A stretch of DNA of 64,000 nt from Aquanectria penicillioides (lineage: Eukaryota; Ascomycota; Sordariomycetes; Hypocreales; Nectriaceae). How positions within the stretch are numbered: the stretch's first letter is position 1; each line of letters begins with the position of its first letter. The notes under the pieces are model-generated. The model saw only the letters and a program-made list of their open reading frames with translations. It ran no database searches and was not told the DNA's origin. Where the stretch lies: the NCBI GenBank assembly GCA_003415625.1, contig PYIU01000008.1, positions 1,364,001 to 1,428,000 of the forward strand. The letters are read 5' to 3'. This document shows, one piece after another, positions 24,851 through 35,867 of the stretch. The position numbers were made by a program, and so were the translations under genes.

Positions 24851-26298
24851 TGTGATAATGGTTTTCTCGGTTGAAGCTTTTTAGCCTCGACCCGTCCAAA
24901 GCTTCACCCGGAAACTTTCTTTCCCTCAACCTTGATGAGTGCTCCTCGGCTCGTTTGCCTGATGCGCACTACCTATCCCATCCTGTTCCCTGTGTCGTGC
25001 AGAACAAAAGTGCAAATAATCAATACCCTCGCACCGTCGCCGCTCCGGTGATAGCCTCATTGCCACTGACCGCTCGCCGTAACTACCACCCACGTTCGTT
25101 CCGCTTCGGCAATGCCACCCGCTTGACTACCGATGCCTCCTCTCCTTCTCACCCATCGTCCCCGCTTGTTGCCCAACTGCTGTCCAGCTCCTCTTCAGCT
25201 CGCCTCTTGGCGATGCACAACCGAACGACGACGCACACTGATTACAGCACATAGCGCATCGTGACACGAGAGTGGCATCTACATTGCCCCTTTTTCGCAC
25301 CGCGTCGGTTTGCGACGTGCCACTGGTTGCCCTATCCAACGGCCCCTACACAGCGGCCCATTTTGCGCAAAAGATTCATTGCTTATCCGCATCGCATCGC
25401 ATCGCATCGCATCACTCCAGCCTGATCCAGCCTTCACAACGATGAGCCTAGGATTCCCAAGCGGGGATTGGCCGTCGATCCCTAAAGCGGGTATAGAAAA
25501 AAAGGAACGAGATAGGACCCAAGGCTCCCGCCGCAACATCGACCCCGATTCGTAAATCGTGGGGTCTGTTGGCTGCAATGTTGTTATATGTGCCGGACTA
25601 TGCCCGCAGGCGGTTACCAAAGACCCATTACGCTTCACGTTAGACTTGCATAATTATCAAGCAGGGGCCGAACAAATAGCCCTTTTCTTTCCTACTCTGC
25701 AATGCATCTCTTGAATGCATCTCTCGAAAAGAGATGCATTACGTGAAGCCGCCAGCCTACTTAGTCCAAGTTGAGCGGAAGCACGGCCGAGGTTTCGCTG
25801 CCCGGAAGACATTTTCCAAAAGCCGAAGCGGGGATTTAAGTTATCCGGCTAGTCACGTCGTTTGGGTATACTGGTTCAGCAACGCCTGCGAGAACCAAGA
25901 CGTGGAAAGAATAAAGATGAAAAAAAAAAAAGAGAGCAAAAAATTTTTTTGGAAGCTATATGGGTCACAAGACGTTAAGTGAGGATGCGAACAACTCAGA
26001 TCTAGCTAAGAATTACATAGTCATGCATCAACGCCAGCCCTATCTCTTGAGAAACTGGTATCCGGAACAGCCCCACTAATTCTCCGGAGTCCGTCCTCAA
26101 CCTCCTCACGGCCCAGAAACCCGAGGTCGTTCGGCACGACGATTTCCATAATGAGTACAGATGCGCCGCTGGGTGGGAAACAATGGCCATTAAGCTTCCC
26201 CACAATAAGCTGCATACGCAAGAGACAGAGGCGTCCGGTTGCGGCTGAAGCTATCGAGGAAATGAAGCCCTCCCCCCCCTTCCCCTTCGTTGCCCATC

Positions 26299-26306
26299 TA
26301 TTTAAA
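26299..26306 (+). promoter_or_regulatory. TATA-like box of the hydrolase gene
   Basis: TATTTAAA lies about 100 bases before the ATG at 26408, a reasonable distance for a fungal core promoter with a short leader. Confidence 0.4.
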
Positions 26307-26407
26307 CATTAGCTTGCTGTCCCTTCTTTTGTATCTTGTTTCTCTACCCGTTGGCGAGCATCGTACACAACTCCTATTTAGCCGAGAAACATAGGAACAG
26401 ATTCATC

Positions 26408-27394
26408 ATGCCTGGAAACATCCCCAAGCCTCCCTATGAGCCCGAGTTCGCCGCCTTCTTGGATGCCAGCCCGGGCCCCAAGGACTTCCCTCCGGAGACG
26501 ATCCCAGCTCTCCGCGCCGCCATCGACTCCATTTCAACGCTGGAAATCGCCTCGTCAGGGGAACCCTTTACGCACACGGATGTCGAAGTCCCAGGCCCCG
26601 ATGGCCCCATCACCTTGTCCACCTTTCAGCCCGTCGACGCGGCGTCGCCCCGCTCAGGGAGACCCGGCATCTACTACATCCACAGCGGAGGCATGATCTG
26701 CGCGAATCGCTTCATGGGCCTCCGGGAAGTTCTGCAGTGGGGAAAGAAGGTCGGCGCAGTGGTCGTCACCGTCGAGTACCGCCTTGCGCCTGAGCACCCT
26801 TTCCCCGCGCCGCTGGACGACTGCTACGCCGGCTTGACCTGGGTGTGGGAGCACGCTGCGGACCTGGGCATCGACCCCGAGTATCTGATGCTGGCGGGCC
26901 AGAGCGCAGGCGGCAACCTCGCCGCTGCGACGGCCATGATGGCTCGTGACCGCCGTGGCCCCAAGATCCGCGCCCAGATCCTCGACAGCCCCATGCTCGA
27001 CGACCGCATGGAGAGCAACTCCAGCCTGCAGTTTGTTAGCGAGGGCAGCTGGTCTCGCCTCACCAACCAGACGGCCTGGGCGGCCTACCTAGGCTCCTCA
27101 GCCGGCAAGCCTGGCGTGAGCCCTCTCGCAGCGCCAGTGCGGGTGACGGACGCGGCAGGCCTACCGCCCGCATTCATCACCGCGGGCTCAGCGGAGCTGT
27201 TCCGCGATGAGAGCATCGAGTATGCTCAGAAGTTGTGGGCTGCGGGCGTGCAGGTCGAGCTGCATATCTGGCCTGGTGGGTTCCACTTGTTTGACATGAT
27301 GGTGCCTGAGCACCCCTCATCAAAGGGGTCGATTGAAGCAAAGGCCGCTTGGGTAAGTAAATTCCTGACGAAGCCAATCGAGGCAAGGTTGTAA
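26408..27394 (+). CDS. Alpha/beta hydrolase, HSL-type esterase
   Basis: An intronless 328-aa protein of the hormone-sensitive-lipase (alpha/beta hydrolase fold-3) group. The oxyanion segment reads IHSGGM (91-96), a variant of the usual HGGG. The nucleophile elbow is GQSAGG with Ser166, and EYRLAPEHPFPAPLDD (123-138) is the family's hallmark stretch. The acid is probably Asp267 (FRDES) and the base His293 (GGFHLFD). There is no signal peptide or membrane segment, so a cytosolic esterase or lactone/carbamate hydrolase is likely; the substrate cannot be told. The start was taken at the first ATG; an upstream TTG-led extension is ignored. GC is higher than in its flanks. Confidence 0.9.
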   Translation: MPGNIPKPPYEPEFAAFLDASPGPKDFPPETIPALRAAIDSISTLEIASSGEPFTHTDVEVPGPDGPITLSTFQPVDAASPRSGRPGIYYIHSGGMICANRFMGLREVLQWGKKVGAVVVTVEYRLAPEHPFPAPLDDCYAGLTWVWEHAADLGIDPEYLMLAGQSAGGNLAAATAMMARDRRGPKIRAQILDSPMLDDRMESNSSLQFVSEGSWSRLTNQTAWAAYLGSSAGKPGVSPLAAPVRVTDAAGLPPAFITAGSAELFRDESIEYAQKLWAAGVQVELHIWPGGFHLFDMMVPEHPSSKGSIEAKAAWVSKFLTKPIEARL

Positions 27395-27709
27395 AGCTGT
27401 GCGGCGGTGAGACGGAATCATCATCATCTTTGGGGTTTGAAGAAAGCGTTGTTTTGTTTAATATTCAAAGGCGTACGATTGTAAGATGGATACAGAGCAG
27501 GCGGCTCTAGTTTATATACCTCATGATGGTCCTGAGCCCTTGAGAATATTTGCTATCAATAAGCAGCATTTGCTTGGCCTTGCGTCGAAGCAGATGCACC
27601 ACGAGTTCCCAGACTACTGCTATGTGAAGCTTCTCGATTTCTCCTCTGAACGCCGTCTATGCTGTTACGTTATGCTACAAGCATTCCCATAAATCCAGAT
27701 CGTCAATGT
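27395..27709. other. Intergenic between convergent genes
   Basis: These 315 bases hold the 3' ends of the hydrolase and CSN5. A 68-codon ORF (27486-27692, +) shows no recognisable family and is probably 3' UTR. Confidence 0.5.
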
Positions 27710-28789
27710 TCATTCCGATGATGGCTTGGCTCCAAGGTTGTTGAACACGTTTGCCTTGACCTGGCCCGCGATCAGTCCCGATCTCTCCTTGGTAGCGATA
27801 AGATTGGCATCCTTGGCCAGCTTATCCACCGCCTTATCGGTGCCCTTGGTACCACCCATCATCATCCCTTGCCCTGACCTGCTCCGTGTGATAGTTGCAG
27901 TGGCCTCTTTGATATTAGAACTGAGATCCAACATCTGCTTGTTGCCGTAGTCGCGGTTTGTCAGCAGCGGGCTCTGGCTGAGTGTCTGGACCCAGTACTT
28001 GTGCCAGAGCAGCTCGAGAAGGTGTGAATCGAGAGAACTCTTGAAGTGGGAAACTTCTAAACTGTAGTATCGGCTAGAATGGGCTCCGAACTCGGCTGCC
28101 TTGGCAAGCGGGACTGCCTGGAAGCCATCTGAGGTGACGGAACCAGAGCTCTCGGGCTTGTAGTTGGCGGGGTATGTTCGGAAGGCACCGATTTCAACCT
28201 TGCCGGCGTTGATGGTGCGATCCGGGTCAACAACGACGGCAAGGAAAGGATCTTGGTATTGCTGCTGCATCGCTTCGGTCTCTACGTCTATTCCACTGAG
28301 CCAGCATCCGTATCCGGGATGGCTGTGATACCAGCCCACAACGTTCTCCTGTCGTCCCTGTGCACGGCACAGGTCCAGGTACTCGACGAGGTATTCGTTC
28401 GCCTCGCCCTGCGCGTTGACTCGAGTCTCGGTTCCTTCGACCGGCAGGCGGAAAGCGTCAGTGACAACAAAGGTATCTTCGTCGATGTAGCCTTGCATCA
28501 GACCCATGACCTCAAGGTTGCCACCAGAACGAGCGTGCATGGTCATCTTGATGAGGGCGACGGCGCTGATGCGCACGTGCTTGAAGTAGTTGGGGTCTTT
28601 ATTCCATGGTCGAGCGGCACCGATGGCCCTCTGAGCTTCGGCGTCGTAGCTGTAGAGGGCGTCACGTTTGGCATCGACCAACTCGACGTTATTGTCCAGC
28701 TCTGTGATGGGGTCAGCTGTTGGTCTCGCAGAATGCTGATGGGGGCTTCGGATTGACATACCCCAGGACTTGAGAGCTGACGCCTCCAT
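27710..28789 (-). CDS. csn5: COP9 signalosome subunit 5 (JAMM deneddylase)
   Basis: Exon 1 is 28762-28789 (nine codons plus one base), the intron is 28702-28761 (GTATGT...CACAG, branch GCTGACC), and exon 2 is 27710-28701, giving 339 aa. The MPN+/JAMM site is complete: Glu73 (EVMGLMQG), His135 and His137, Ser145 and Asp148 in HSHPGYGCWLSGID. This is the zinc-dependent isopeptidase that removes Nedd8/Rub1 from cullins as the catalytic subunit of the COP9 signalosome. In fungi it affects development and secondary metabolism. The CSN5 features ALKSWELDNNVEL and LWHKYWVQTLSQSPLL separate it from the proteasome subunit Rpn11. The intron has no in-frame stop, so a naive ORF reads through it and begins falsely at 28945. 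Confidence 0.97.
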   Translation of the reverse strand: MEASALKSWGMSIRSPHQHSARPTADPITELDNNVELVDAKRDALYSYDAEAQRAIGAARPWNKDPNYFKHVRISAVALIKMTMHARSGGNLEVMGLMQGYIDEDTFVVTDAFRLPVEGTETRVNAQGEANEYLVEYLDLCRAQGRQENVVGWYHSHPGYGCWLSGIDVETEAMQQQYQDPFLAVVVDPDRTINAGKVEIGAFRTYPANYKPESSGSVTSDGFQAVPLAKAAEFGAHSSRYYSLEVSHFKSSLDSHLLELLWHKYWVQTLSQSPLLTNRDYGNKQMLDLSSNIKEATATITRSRSGQGMMMGGTKGTDKAVDKLAKDANLIATKERSGLIAGQVKANVFNNLGAKPSSE

Positions 28790-30046
28790 CGTGACGACCC
28801 GACTCTTCCTGGGAAGTGCTGGGTTGTGATGATGGAGATGGAGGTGGTGAAGGTGGTGATTGCCACAGGTGATGATGGAGGTTGGCAGTGATTGCCCCGC
28901 TCTGGGACTGCCGCCTGGTGGTCTTATCGATAAGAGCTCACCCACGATCCGAGTGTGGGTTGTGGATCAGGGACGACAAGCCTAGGAAAGTGGACATCCT
29001 GGTGTAATATAAACAGTCCCTTGGATGGAATCATGAAAAACATTGGCTCCGGTATAGAGAAAGTTGATTGATCTCTACCCCGGCCCTTTTACAGAAATGC
29101 CTATGTTTTAGGGGCACATTATGCAGTTACTCGAACAACCGTGGCTCCGCTCGCAGCCTGATATGCAACGCCTCCCCTCCACATCACAGGCGCATTTTGC
29201 ACAGAAGGCTACCCAGGGTACCATTTCACGCCACGGCGCGTTTAGCAATCTGACTGTGGCGAATTGAATCCGTATGGTTCGCACAATGACTTGGCAAGGC
29301 AAATCGCATTTGCGCGTTGCGTCCGTTCGTTCCGACTGGGGTTTAAAATCCCGACATCCCATTCACCGAATCTCCCAGGCCCGACTTCTCTATCCTCCAA
29401 CGTCTCGCGATATGGGAGTAAGCTCTCTCTCTACCACAAGAACACTACCATTCGATATTTTGAACAGACGAGAGTTGTCTCCAACCACGAAAGTTGGAAC
29501 GGTAGTAGTAAGCACTCACATCAGAGTAGTGCACTTCTGATTTTGGCTGATCGTTTTTAGGGTGCTCGTTGAATGCACACATCTTGCAACAAATTGCTAG
29601 CCCGAGCAAACCCCTCTTGTTCGCTTATTGGTTATGGAATAGTTCGGAAGTTGAGGTTGTCTTCTCCACTAGCAGCCCCGAATATTGTGTGTACTACCTA
29701 TCGCGAACATGTGGCATGCGAAAACAGCAGCATGTCATTGAACGAGCTAACGTCCGCCAGGGGCAACAAAGGCGCCAAATATCTGCCTACCTACCTTGGA
29801 GCCCAAACCGCGACCAAGTATCTGCCTGTGTTCCAAAACATTAAGCTCAAACCGAGCCCATCTATGTGCCTACCTACATACCTTGGAGCCCAAACAAGGA
29901 CCAAGTATCCGACCGCATGCCTACCTACCTTGGAGCTCAAGCCGAGACCAAGTATTTACCTACCCACCGCGGGGACTCAAACCGAGACCAAGTATCTGCC
30001 TATCTGGTGTAGAGAGGAAGCCAGGACCAGATCTTCATAGGTTAAC
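28790..30046. other. Intergenic upstream of csn5
   Basis: This 1.26 kb region probably contains the csn5 promoter and leader at its left end and a minisatellite at its right end (29783-30005). No other coding signal was seen. Confidence 0.55.
29783..30005 (+). repeat. Degenerate minisatellite of about 50 bp
   Basis: Four to five diverged units share the core CCTACCTACCTTGGAGC and CCAAGTATCTGCC. They end about 40 bp before the ATG at 30047. Confidence 0.8.
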
Positions 30047-30678
30047 ATGGATTTTCGTCACCTGGCCACAGATGCTCAGCAGGTTGAGGCGTCTACGTTC
30101 CTAGGGAGCGTTTCTAGTACTAGTACGTACGACATCAACGACCCAGAGGAGTCCTACTTCAAAAATGTTATATTTCCGACCCCCTTGGATCAGATTCTCA
30201 ATGAATCAGCCATTACCACAATTGGACTGCCCTTCCTATTTGAGGACGTCAGTTCTGAGGATGTGAGTACCCAAGTGATTTTTGTCACGCTCACATGCGT
30301 TGGGAGACGCGTCGTGGCCTTGGTCGAGCCCGGTAACACCGGGTACTTTCCATGGACAGCGAGAGCATCATTGTCTCGCTTTGTTCCGCAATTCTTGCAA
30401 GCATGATGCGAGTGAAGCATCACCTGCATTCTGCTGCAATCTCGCTGGGGTTCTAAGGCTCCTGTTTTATCTTACCGCCCCTTTTCAAGACAAGGACTGC
30501 CAAGGGTGTTCCATCAAATCACCAGGCTGTTTCGCTCGTCAATTTCTTCAGTGTCTCATTCGCCGTTTCATACACTGCTTCCAGACTGTGGAACATCGTT
30601 GCCTACCGACGTATCTCAGAAATCTTGAGGAGCCCAGAAACCGAAGAACGGCGGATCATGATCTTTAAAGAAGAATGA
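30047..30678 (+). CDS. Possible small membrane protein, three exons
   Basis: A tentative model: exon 1 from ATG 30047 to about 30261 (MDFRHLATDAQQVEASTFLG..., ending ...LFEDVSSED before GTGAGT); a middle exon near 30365-30450 (SIIVSLCSAILASMMRVKHH); and a last exon from about 30500 to 30678 (GVPSNHQAVSLVNFFSVSFA... then a basic tail RISEILRSPETEERRIMIF). The last part has a hydrophobic segment suitable as a membrane span. The codons look coding, but the acceptor of intron 1 (GCGAG) and donor of intron 2 (GTTCTA) are weak. No family is recognised; it could be a lineage-specific gene or a decaying one. Confidence 0.35.
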
Positions 30679-31319
30679 GAATCAAAACACGACAATATTC
30701 CCAACGATAAATAGGTTCAATATTGCGGGTTCATACCGAAAGAGTTCTCAGAAGGATTTCACGGTATGTTTTGATAATTCGATGCATTTTTACCCCTCGC
30801 TCCTCGATGGTTCAACTTTCACTTCTCTGACATGCACCGAGGAAAACACAGCGCAACTCAAGTTTCGGCCAATTTCCCTATGCAACATAATTCATAATCA
30901 AATTCAATGAAACACTCAAGGTGTGTTGTTATAGCCAGCTTCGCAGATTAACAGAATTAACAGTGCTCTCTGTTGGATGCCTAGCTCTTTCGACTCCATT
31001 GTTTGAAAAACAGGTTAAAGGACAAGTCTTCTTACTGCGGTTTATATCTGGTGAACGTCGGTTGCCTTTTTCGACCACCTCAGAGAGCTTTTAGTTTCCT
31101 ATCCAAACAATGCGACATGCCGATGTTTGTTCAGTTTAGATACCGTCGCCGCCGAATGTGCCCGTGGTACGGCTCGCCCCGTACTGTCACACGATAGGGC
31201 TATGATTTACTGATCATGGCTAACCTCATGGAATAGACACACTAGAAGAATCATTGCGGTACAGTACGGCGGCATCATCATCAGCATTGGGTCAGTGATT
31301 CAACCGTGTATCGATCACG
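30679..31319. other. Intergenic
   Basis: These 640 bases are relatively AT-rich. The only ORF longer than 60 codons (31003-31197) has no recognisable content. The region probably holds the promoter of the C2H2-type gene. Confidence 0.5.
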
Positions 31320-32401
31320 ATGACACCCAATGCAATCGACCTTGCGCCACGATCGGTGCTGCAACCCATTTTTCTCCCTTCAAGACTCATTGGATGCGAC
31401 CATGAAATCCCCGATACTAACCTTTCTAAAATACAGCTTCATTCAAATGCACTTGGCAAACAAACGAAATCTTGCCCGGAAGTAGACAAACACGATGACA
31501 GACAGAGGGTTTCGAATTTGGATTCGAGGTACTCCCAGGAGTCATCCTAAACCACATCACAGCTAATGACGATCAGAACTACAACAAGTGACGAGACGGA
31601 AGACCTTGACAGTGTTCCAAATTCAACCTTTACAGAGGAAAAGATGGAACCTACTAAGAGGTTTGCATGTCCGTATTTTAAGCACGATCCAAAAAGATTC
31701 AAGAATCGTAGGACCTGTGTAGGTCCAGGGTTCCAAACCATACACAGACTGAAGTTTGTGACCTAGTGAGAACTTGCATTTCTAGCCACTCTGCTGACTT
31801 TTATTCTAGAGAGCACTTGAACCGCAAGCATGCCCCTTCTAAACATAGCTGCAGTCGCTGTTTGCTACCTTGCAAAAGTGCCTCTGAGCTCTTGGATCAC
31901 CTTCGGTCTCCGCAAGCCTGTGAAATAGCGCCAGAGAGGCGCAACTTTGGACAAATGACTGTGTCGCAACAAGTAAAATTGCGCACGAAGAAGAGATCCA
32001 ACTGCGACTTGACAGAAGAAGACAAATGGACAGCCATTTACCACATCCTTTTTCCAAGGATGAACTCCAGCAGCATACCTTCTCCTTGTAGGCGTAGAGC
32101 TGTCTCTCGTTTCAAAAAAGACACCAAAGCTAACAACACATCACCAGATTATCTAGATGAAGAGGAGCTCCGTCACGGGTCATCTGATTCCTCAAGCACT
32201 GCCGACTTCTCGGCGCGCGCATATGAGGACTTTCTCAATGGCGATCCCCCAAATGACCTAGCAAAAGAGTTTCGAGAAGAGATTCGGCGTGTTATCGACC
32301 TATCCGGGGATCGATGTGACTGGGTTGAGCAAATATTTGACATGGCATGGAGGCTTCCCATTCTGACACTCAAGCGGTATGAACAATTGGGACGTTTGTA
32401 A
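31320..32401 (+). CDS. Fungal C2H2-type zinc-finger-like protein
   Basis: The model joins 31320-31528, 31577-31753 and 31810-32401 to 325 aa. The second intron is well supported: it restores KEHLNRKH after RLK and has a TGCTGAC branch. The first intron removes a TAA and has a weak donor (GTACTC); without it the protein starts at ATG 31566 (259 aa). The core FACPYFKHDPKRFKNRRTC, GPGFQTIHRLKEHLNRKH and CSRCLLPCKSASELLDHLR is the atypical C2H2-like unit common in Pezizomycotina. It is followed by the usual WTAIYHILFPR and a serine-rich, then helical, tail. This family is often associated with accessory regions; its function is unknown and DNA binding has not been shown. Confidence 0.65.
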
Positions 32402-32697
32402 ATTAAATTTATTTTTTTTTGCTTCATTCTTTTTTTTTCTTACTACAGATCCTGAGCCCAGCGGCGCCTCCATCGAGTGGCAATCTCCCTCCTTACTGCA
32501 GTGTTCAGCCTAAGCTTTACGCATCTCGTTATTGCTTCAATATCATTCTGGCCCAAATTTCGAATATTACAAGAATCATTGAATAAAATAAGCTATTAGA
32601 ATAAGTCAAACTTTGTTCAGTGCCACTAGGAAATTGAAAAAGCGGTCCCAGCCGGCTACAATACAGTACAAAACAAACATTTGTTTTCCAATCTTGT

Positions 32698-35600
32698 TTA
32701 AGCCGCGCCGCCACGAGGAGCAGAGGCATAGTTGCGGCGCTGGATTCCCAGGCGGAATCGGGGAACGCGATCCATGCGGTTCAGAGAAGTCGTCGGCAAT
32801 CGGAGGACAGTCTCTCGATACAAAGTCTGGGTCTCAAACTCGTACGAACAACCGATCGCTCGCTGCATACCGCCCTCGGTCGCGCAGAACATGAGAGTCA
32901 CAGGAGGTCGTACAGCCTCAAAGAGGATGAGCTCCATGTTGTATGTGTCCACAAGCGTGAAGATCTAGGTATTGTCAGCAAATAATCTCGATATTGTCGG
33001 AAGAAGTTTACTCACTCTCATGTCTCCGGGACGAGCCTGCTTGGCGGCCTCAATCTTCATGCGGATTTCAGGGTCCTTGTAAGGGTCAATTCCCACGCGC
33101 TCGCCATGCTCATTGATGACAGATCGGCTGAGAGGGCTTCCGTTTGCACTCCACGAGAAACGGTTGAAGTTGCCACCAAAGATGGCCCGCTCGATAGTGG
33201 GAGCGTTGAGGTGACCCTCAAAGCCAAACATCTCGGCCTGGGTCTCGTAGAACTTGCCTCCGTAGATGGTTCGCACCAATCCGGGAGTCAACAAAGCAAC
33301 GCAACAGAAGAGCAGCAAGAGGATGACTCCAAAGCCGATCAGGCCAGAGTTCTTGCTTCCGGCACCCATTGCCATGAAAACGAGGGCCAGAACGAAGGCA
33401 CCGCCATTCCACTCGAGAACGATTTCAGCAAAGAATCGCTTCCAAGATGGGCCAGTGGACCAGTAGACGGAGTAGAAGGACTTCCATCGGACAGAGATAC
33501 CCCAGGCGCCATCAATGATGACAGTGTCATCATCAGCAATTCCAGCAACCTCGCAGTAAGGGGTGATGTCCCAGAGAGATGACTGGTAAGCGTCTTCCAT
33601 GTCAAACCAAGGCTGGTTTTGGCTTGCAGGAAGAGTTGTGATGTAACGCTCCAGGAGCTTGTCCGAATCATTGGCCAGGGACAATCGTGAAAAGGCCTGG
33701 AAGGCTGTGTCGGTCTGATCGACCTGGGGACGCATCCTCAACAGTCCCATGAGGGCATATGCCTGGTCACCAGCAAAGTACTGGGTAGTCTTACGGCTGT
33801 ACAGGCACTTGAGAGCCAGCACGGCCAGTTCCAGTCGGCTGAGGTTGATGCTGCCGAGGTAGTGGTCAACCAAGTGCCTAGCAATCTCTGGGTTCATGAA
33901 CGTCCAGACTTTGGAAGGGAATTGGTTCTTGGGGAAGGTCACTGGAGCATTGAGATCGCCGTCACGAGTGTAAACCTGCACACTGCGCCCTGGGCTCAGA
34001 AGGATTTCCGGGAAAGTCCACATTCGGCTACCCCATTCCTGGAGCATCTTTTCGGTGGTAGTCTTGCCAGCGGATACTTCAGACTTGCCTTTTCCAACGG
34101 CGATGATCATGCTCTGTGCTCCACGCAGCACATCAGAGATACGGTAAACCTGCCACTATTAATCGATGGCCTTGAAATTGTCATTTTAGGTCACTTACAT
34201 CAGATTCCATCTGGCCGGGGTCTCTCATGCAGCTGCAGGAAACCCAGTACGCGGGCAACTTGGCAGCACGGCAGGCGGTCTCCGCGATGTGGTGGAGAGC
34301 AGCCATGTCCTGGTCAGAGGAGTGAGAGAAATGCTCGGTAGAGTACGCAACGAAGAGGTAGTTCAGGTTTGCCTCCTCTCCGTACTTTTGAATCCAATCA
34401 TCAACATCGTACACCTCGACTCCGATATTCTGGTCATTGAATGGCTCGCGGAGGAAGCAGAGGTATCGCGGTCGCAACACGCGATAGACTTCATTGTTGC
34501 GGGACAAGACAGACAGTTCCTTGCGGTTCTCAAGCGTGTTACTCCAAACCTTGGCATTTCCATGGTAGGTGTACAGCACAGGGGCATAGCACAGATGTCG
34601 CTGGAAATATCTTGACTTGCTGTCCCAGAACTGTGCAAGTTAATATCGCTGCCAATAAAGGTGGACCTTTTCTTTGGTGTTTCACTTACCACAATGATCA
34701 TGCCAATGGCCGCAGGGAGAGATCGAAGCACCATGATGCCCCAGTCCTCCCAGCTCTCGGGATCATAGCTGAAGTCGGTGACCCATGTGGCAATACGGAT
34801 CTTCAACGGGGCGACCTTTCGAACGTAGGTCCTTCGCCAGGTGGAATTTCCTGGCCCAGTATAAATGTCATCTGTACAGGCAACATAAAGGTTACGCAAA
34901 TAACCATCATTATGGTGCAAGTATCGCTCCGATCGGGGCTTGTGGTGTACTCGGCCGGCAAAATCGCGATGCCTGAGCTTAGTTTCGGAGTCATTGTATA
35001 CGTATCCGGGCTTTTGGTAGAGCGTTGGGTTTCGCAATCGCCATGTGGTTCTGGGCTCGGAGAAGTGCCAGCCGCCCTTGAGCGAGATGGGGAACTCCTT
35101 TTCGGCTCTCTGGAGCAAGTTGTTAGCGAATGGCACATATTCTCACAGTAAATGGAGCAGGATCATTACATCTGTGTTCTGGACGGGAATGGACGGTTCG
35201 GGCATGGCACGGGGTTTTTCCGGCTAAAAAAACAACGTTCAATTTGATGTTATACACAAAAGCATCCGCGGAAGAGCTTTACCATTATTCCATCCTTCTG
35301 GGGGCCGCCTGTCCCCTGCACGTATGTGCCCTGCTGGTTGTAGCTCTGTCTTGGTCAGTTTCTAGGATTGGGGCTTGTTGGGAGGGATGTTGCTCACCAT
35401 GGTTTGTTGCTGTTGCTGGTACTGTGAGATGCTAGGTTGGTGTTGTACTTGAGTAGGTTGGAATTGTCCTTGGCCCTGGGGGAAACTATTATAGGATGAA
35501 AGATGGGCTGTAGATGGTGTTTCGATTGGTGAAACGGGTTGTGTGTGCTGGTTGAAGGCTTGGTTTTCATACGACTAGGATGGGTGGTGAGCAACTGCGG

Positions 35601-35867
35601 GAGGATTCAAGCTTAACAAGGGAGGTCCACTTACAATAACCGAGGCACCAGGTGTGTATGCTCCACCGTGGGCTTGATGAGATCCAACTGGGCTAGAGGT
35701 CGGCGGGGGGAACTAATGAACGGATCAGAGGAAGCTCTGGACGAAACGAGAGACGAAGAAGTACGTTGAATGAAGAGTTCGGGTCGTAAGCACCCCCGTG
35801 CAAGTGAGCCTGTAGAAGTGTGAGCCGAGGTGGGGATCAGATCGGCCAGGGACAGCGGCCTTACCAT
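32698..35867 (-). CDS. HET-like membrane protein, ten exons
   Basis: Minus-strand exons: 35865-35867, 35765-35809, 35635-35712, 35398-35574, 35283-35345, 35170-35223, 34690-35109, 34199-34630, 33016-34149 and 32698-32964; all junctions are phase 0, giving 890 aa. The N-terminus is Gly/Pro/Gln-rich and disordered (QYQQQQQT). The middle shows a heterokaryon-incompatibility-type pattern: NLNYLFVAYSTEHFSHSSD, AYWVSCSCMRDP, VYRISDVLRGAQSMIIAVG, and SRMWTFPEILLSPGRSVQVY, which resembles the RGWTFQE...LS motif. Two adjacent hydrophobic spans (FVLALVFMAMGAG; FGVILLLLFCCVALL) suggest membrane anchoring, unusual for classic HET proteins. A conserved basic C-terminus follows. The first coding exon would be the ATG alone; a longer first exon cannot be excluded. 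Role in self/non-self recognition is inference from the family. Confidence 0.75.

Noticed and set aside
25734..25982. Short ORF with RKHGRGFAARK, slightly like the start of a SET domain
   Set aside because: The match is a few residues only, no further SET motifs follow, and the end is lysine homopolymer.
26024..26221. 66-codon minus-strand ORF with gene-like codons
   Set aside because: It is isolated, has no recognisable family, its frame does not continue upstream, and it overlaps the hydrolase promoter.
28790..28945. N-terminal extension of csn5
   Set aside because: The open frame upstream of ATG 28789 is low-complexity His/Leu sequence not found in CSN5 proteins and is probably leader.
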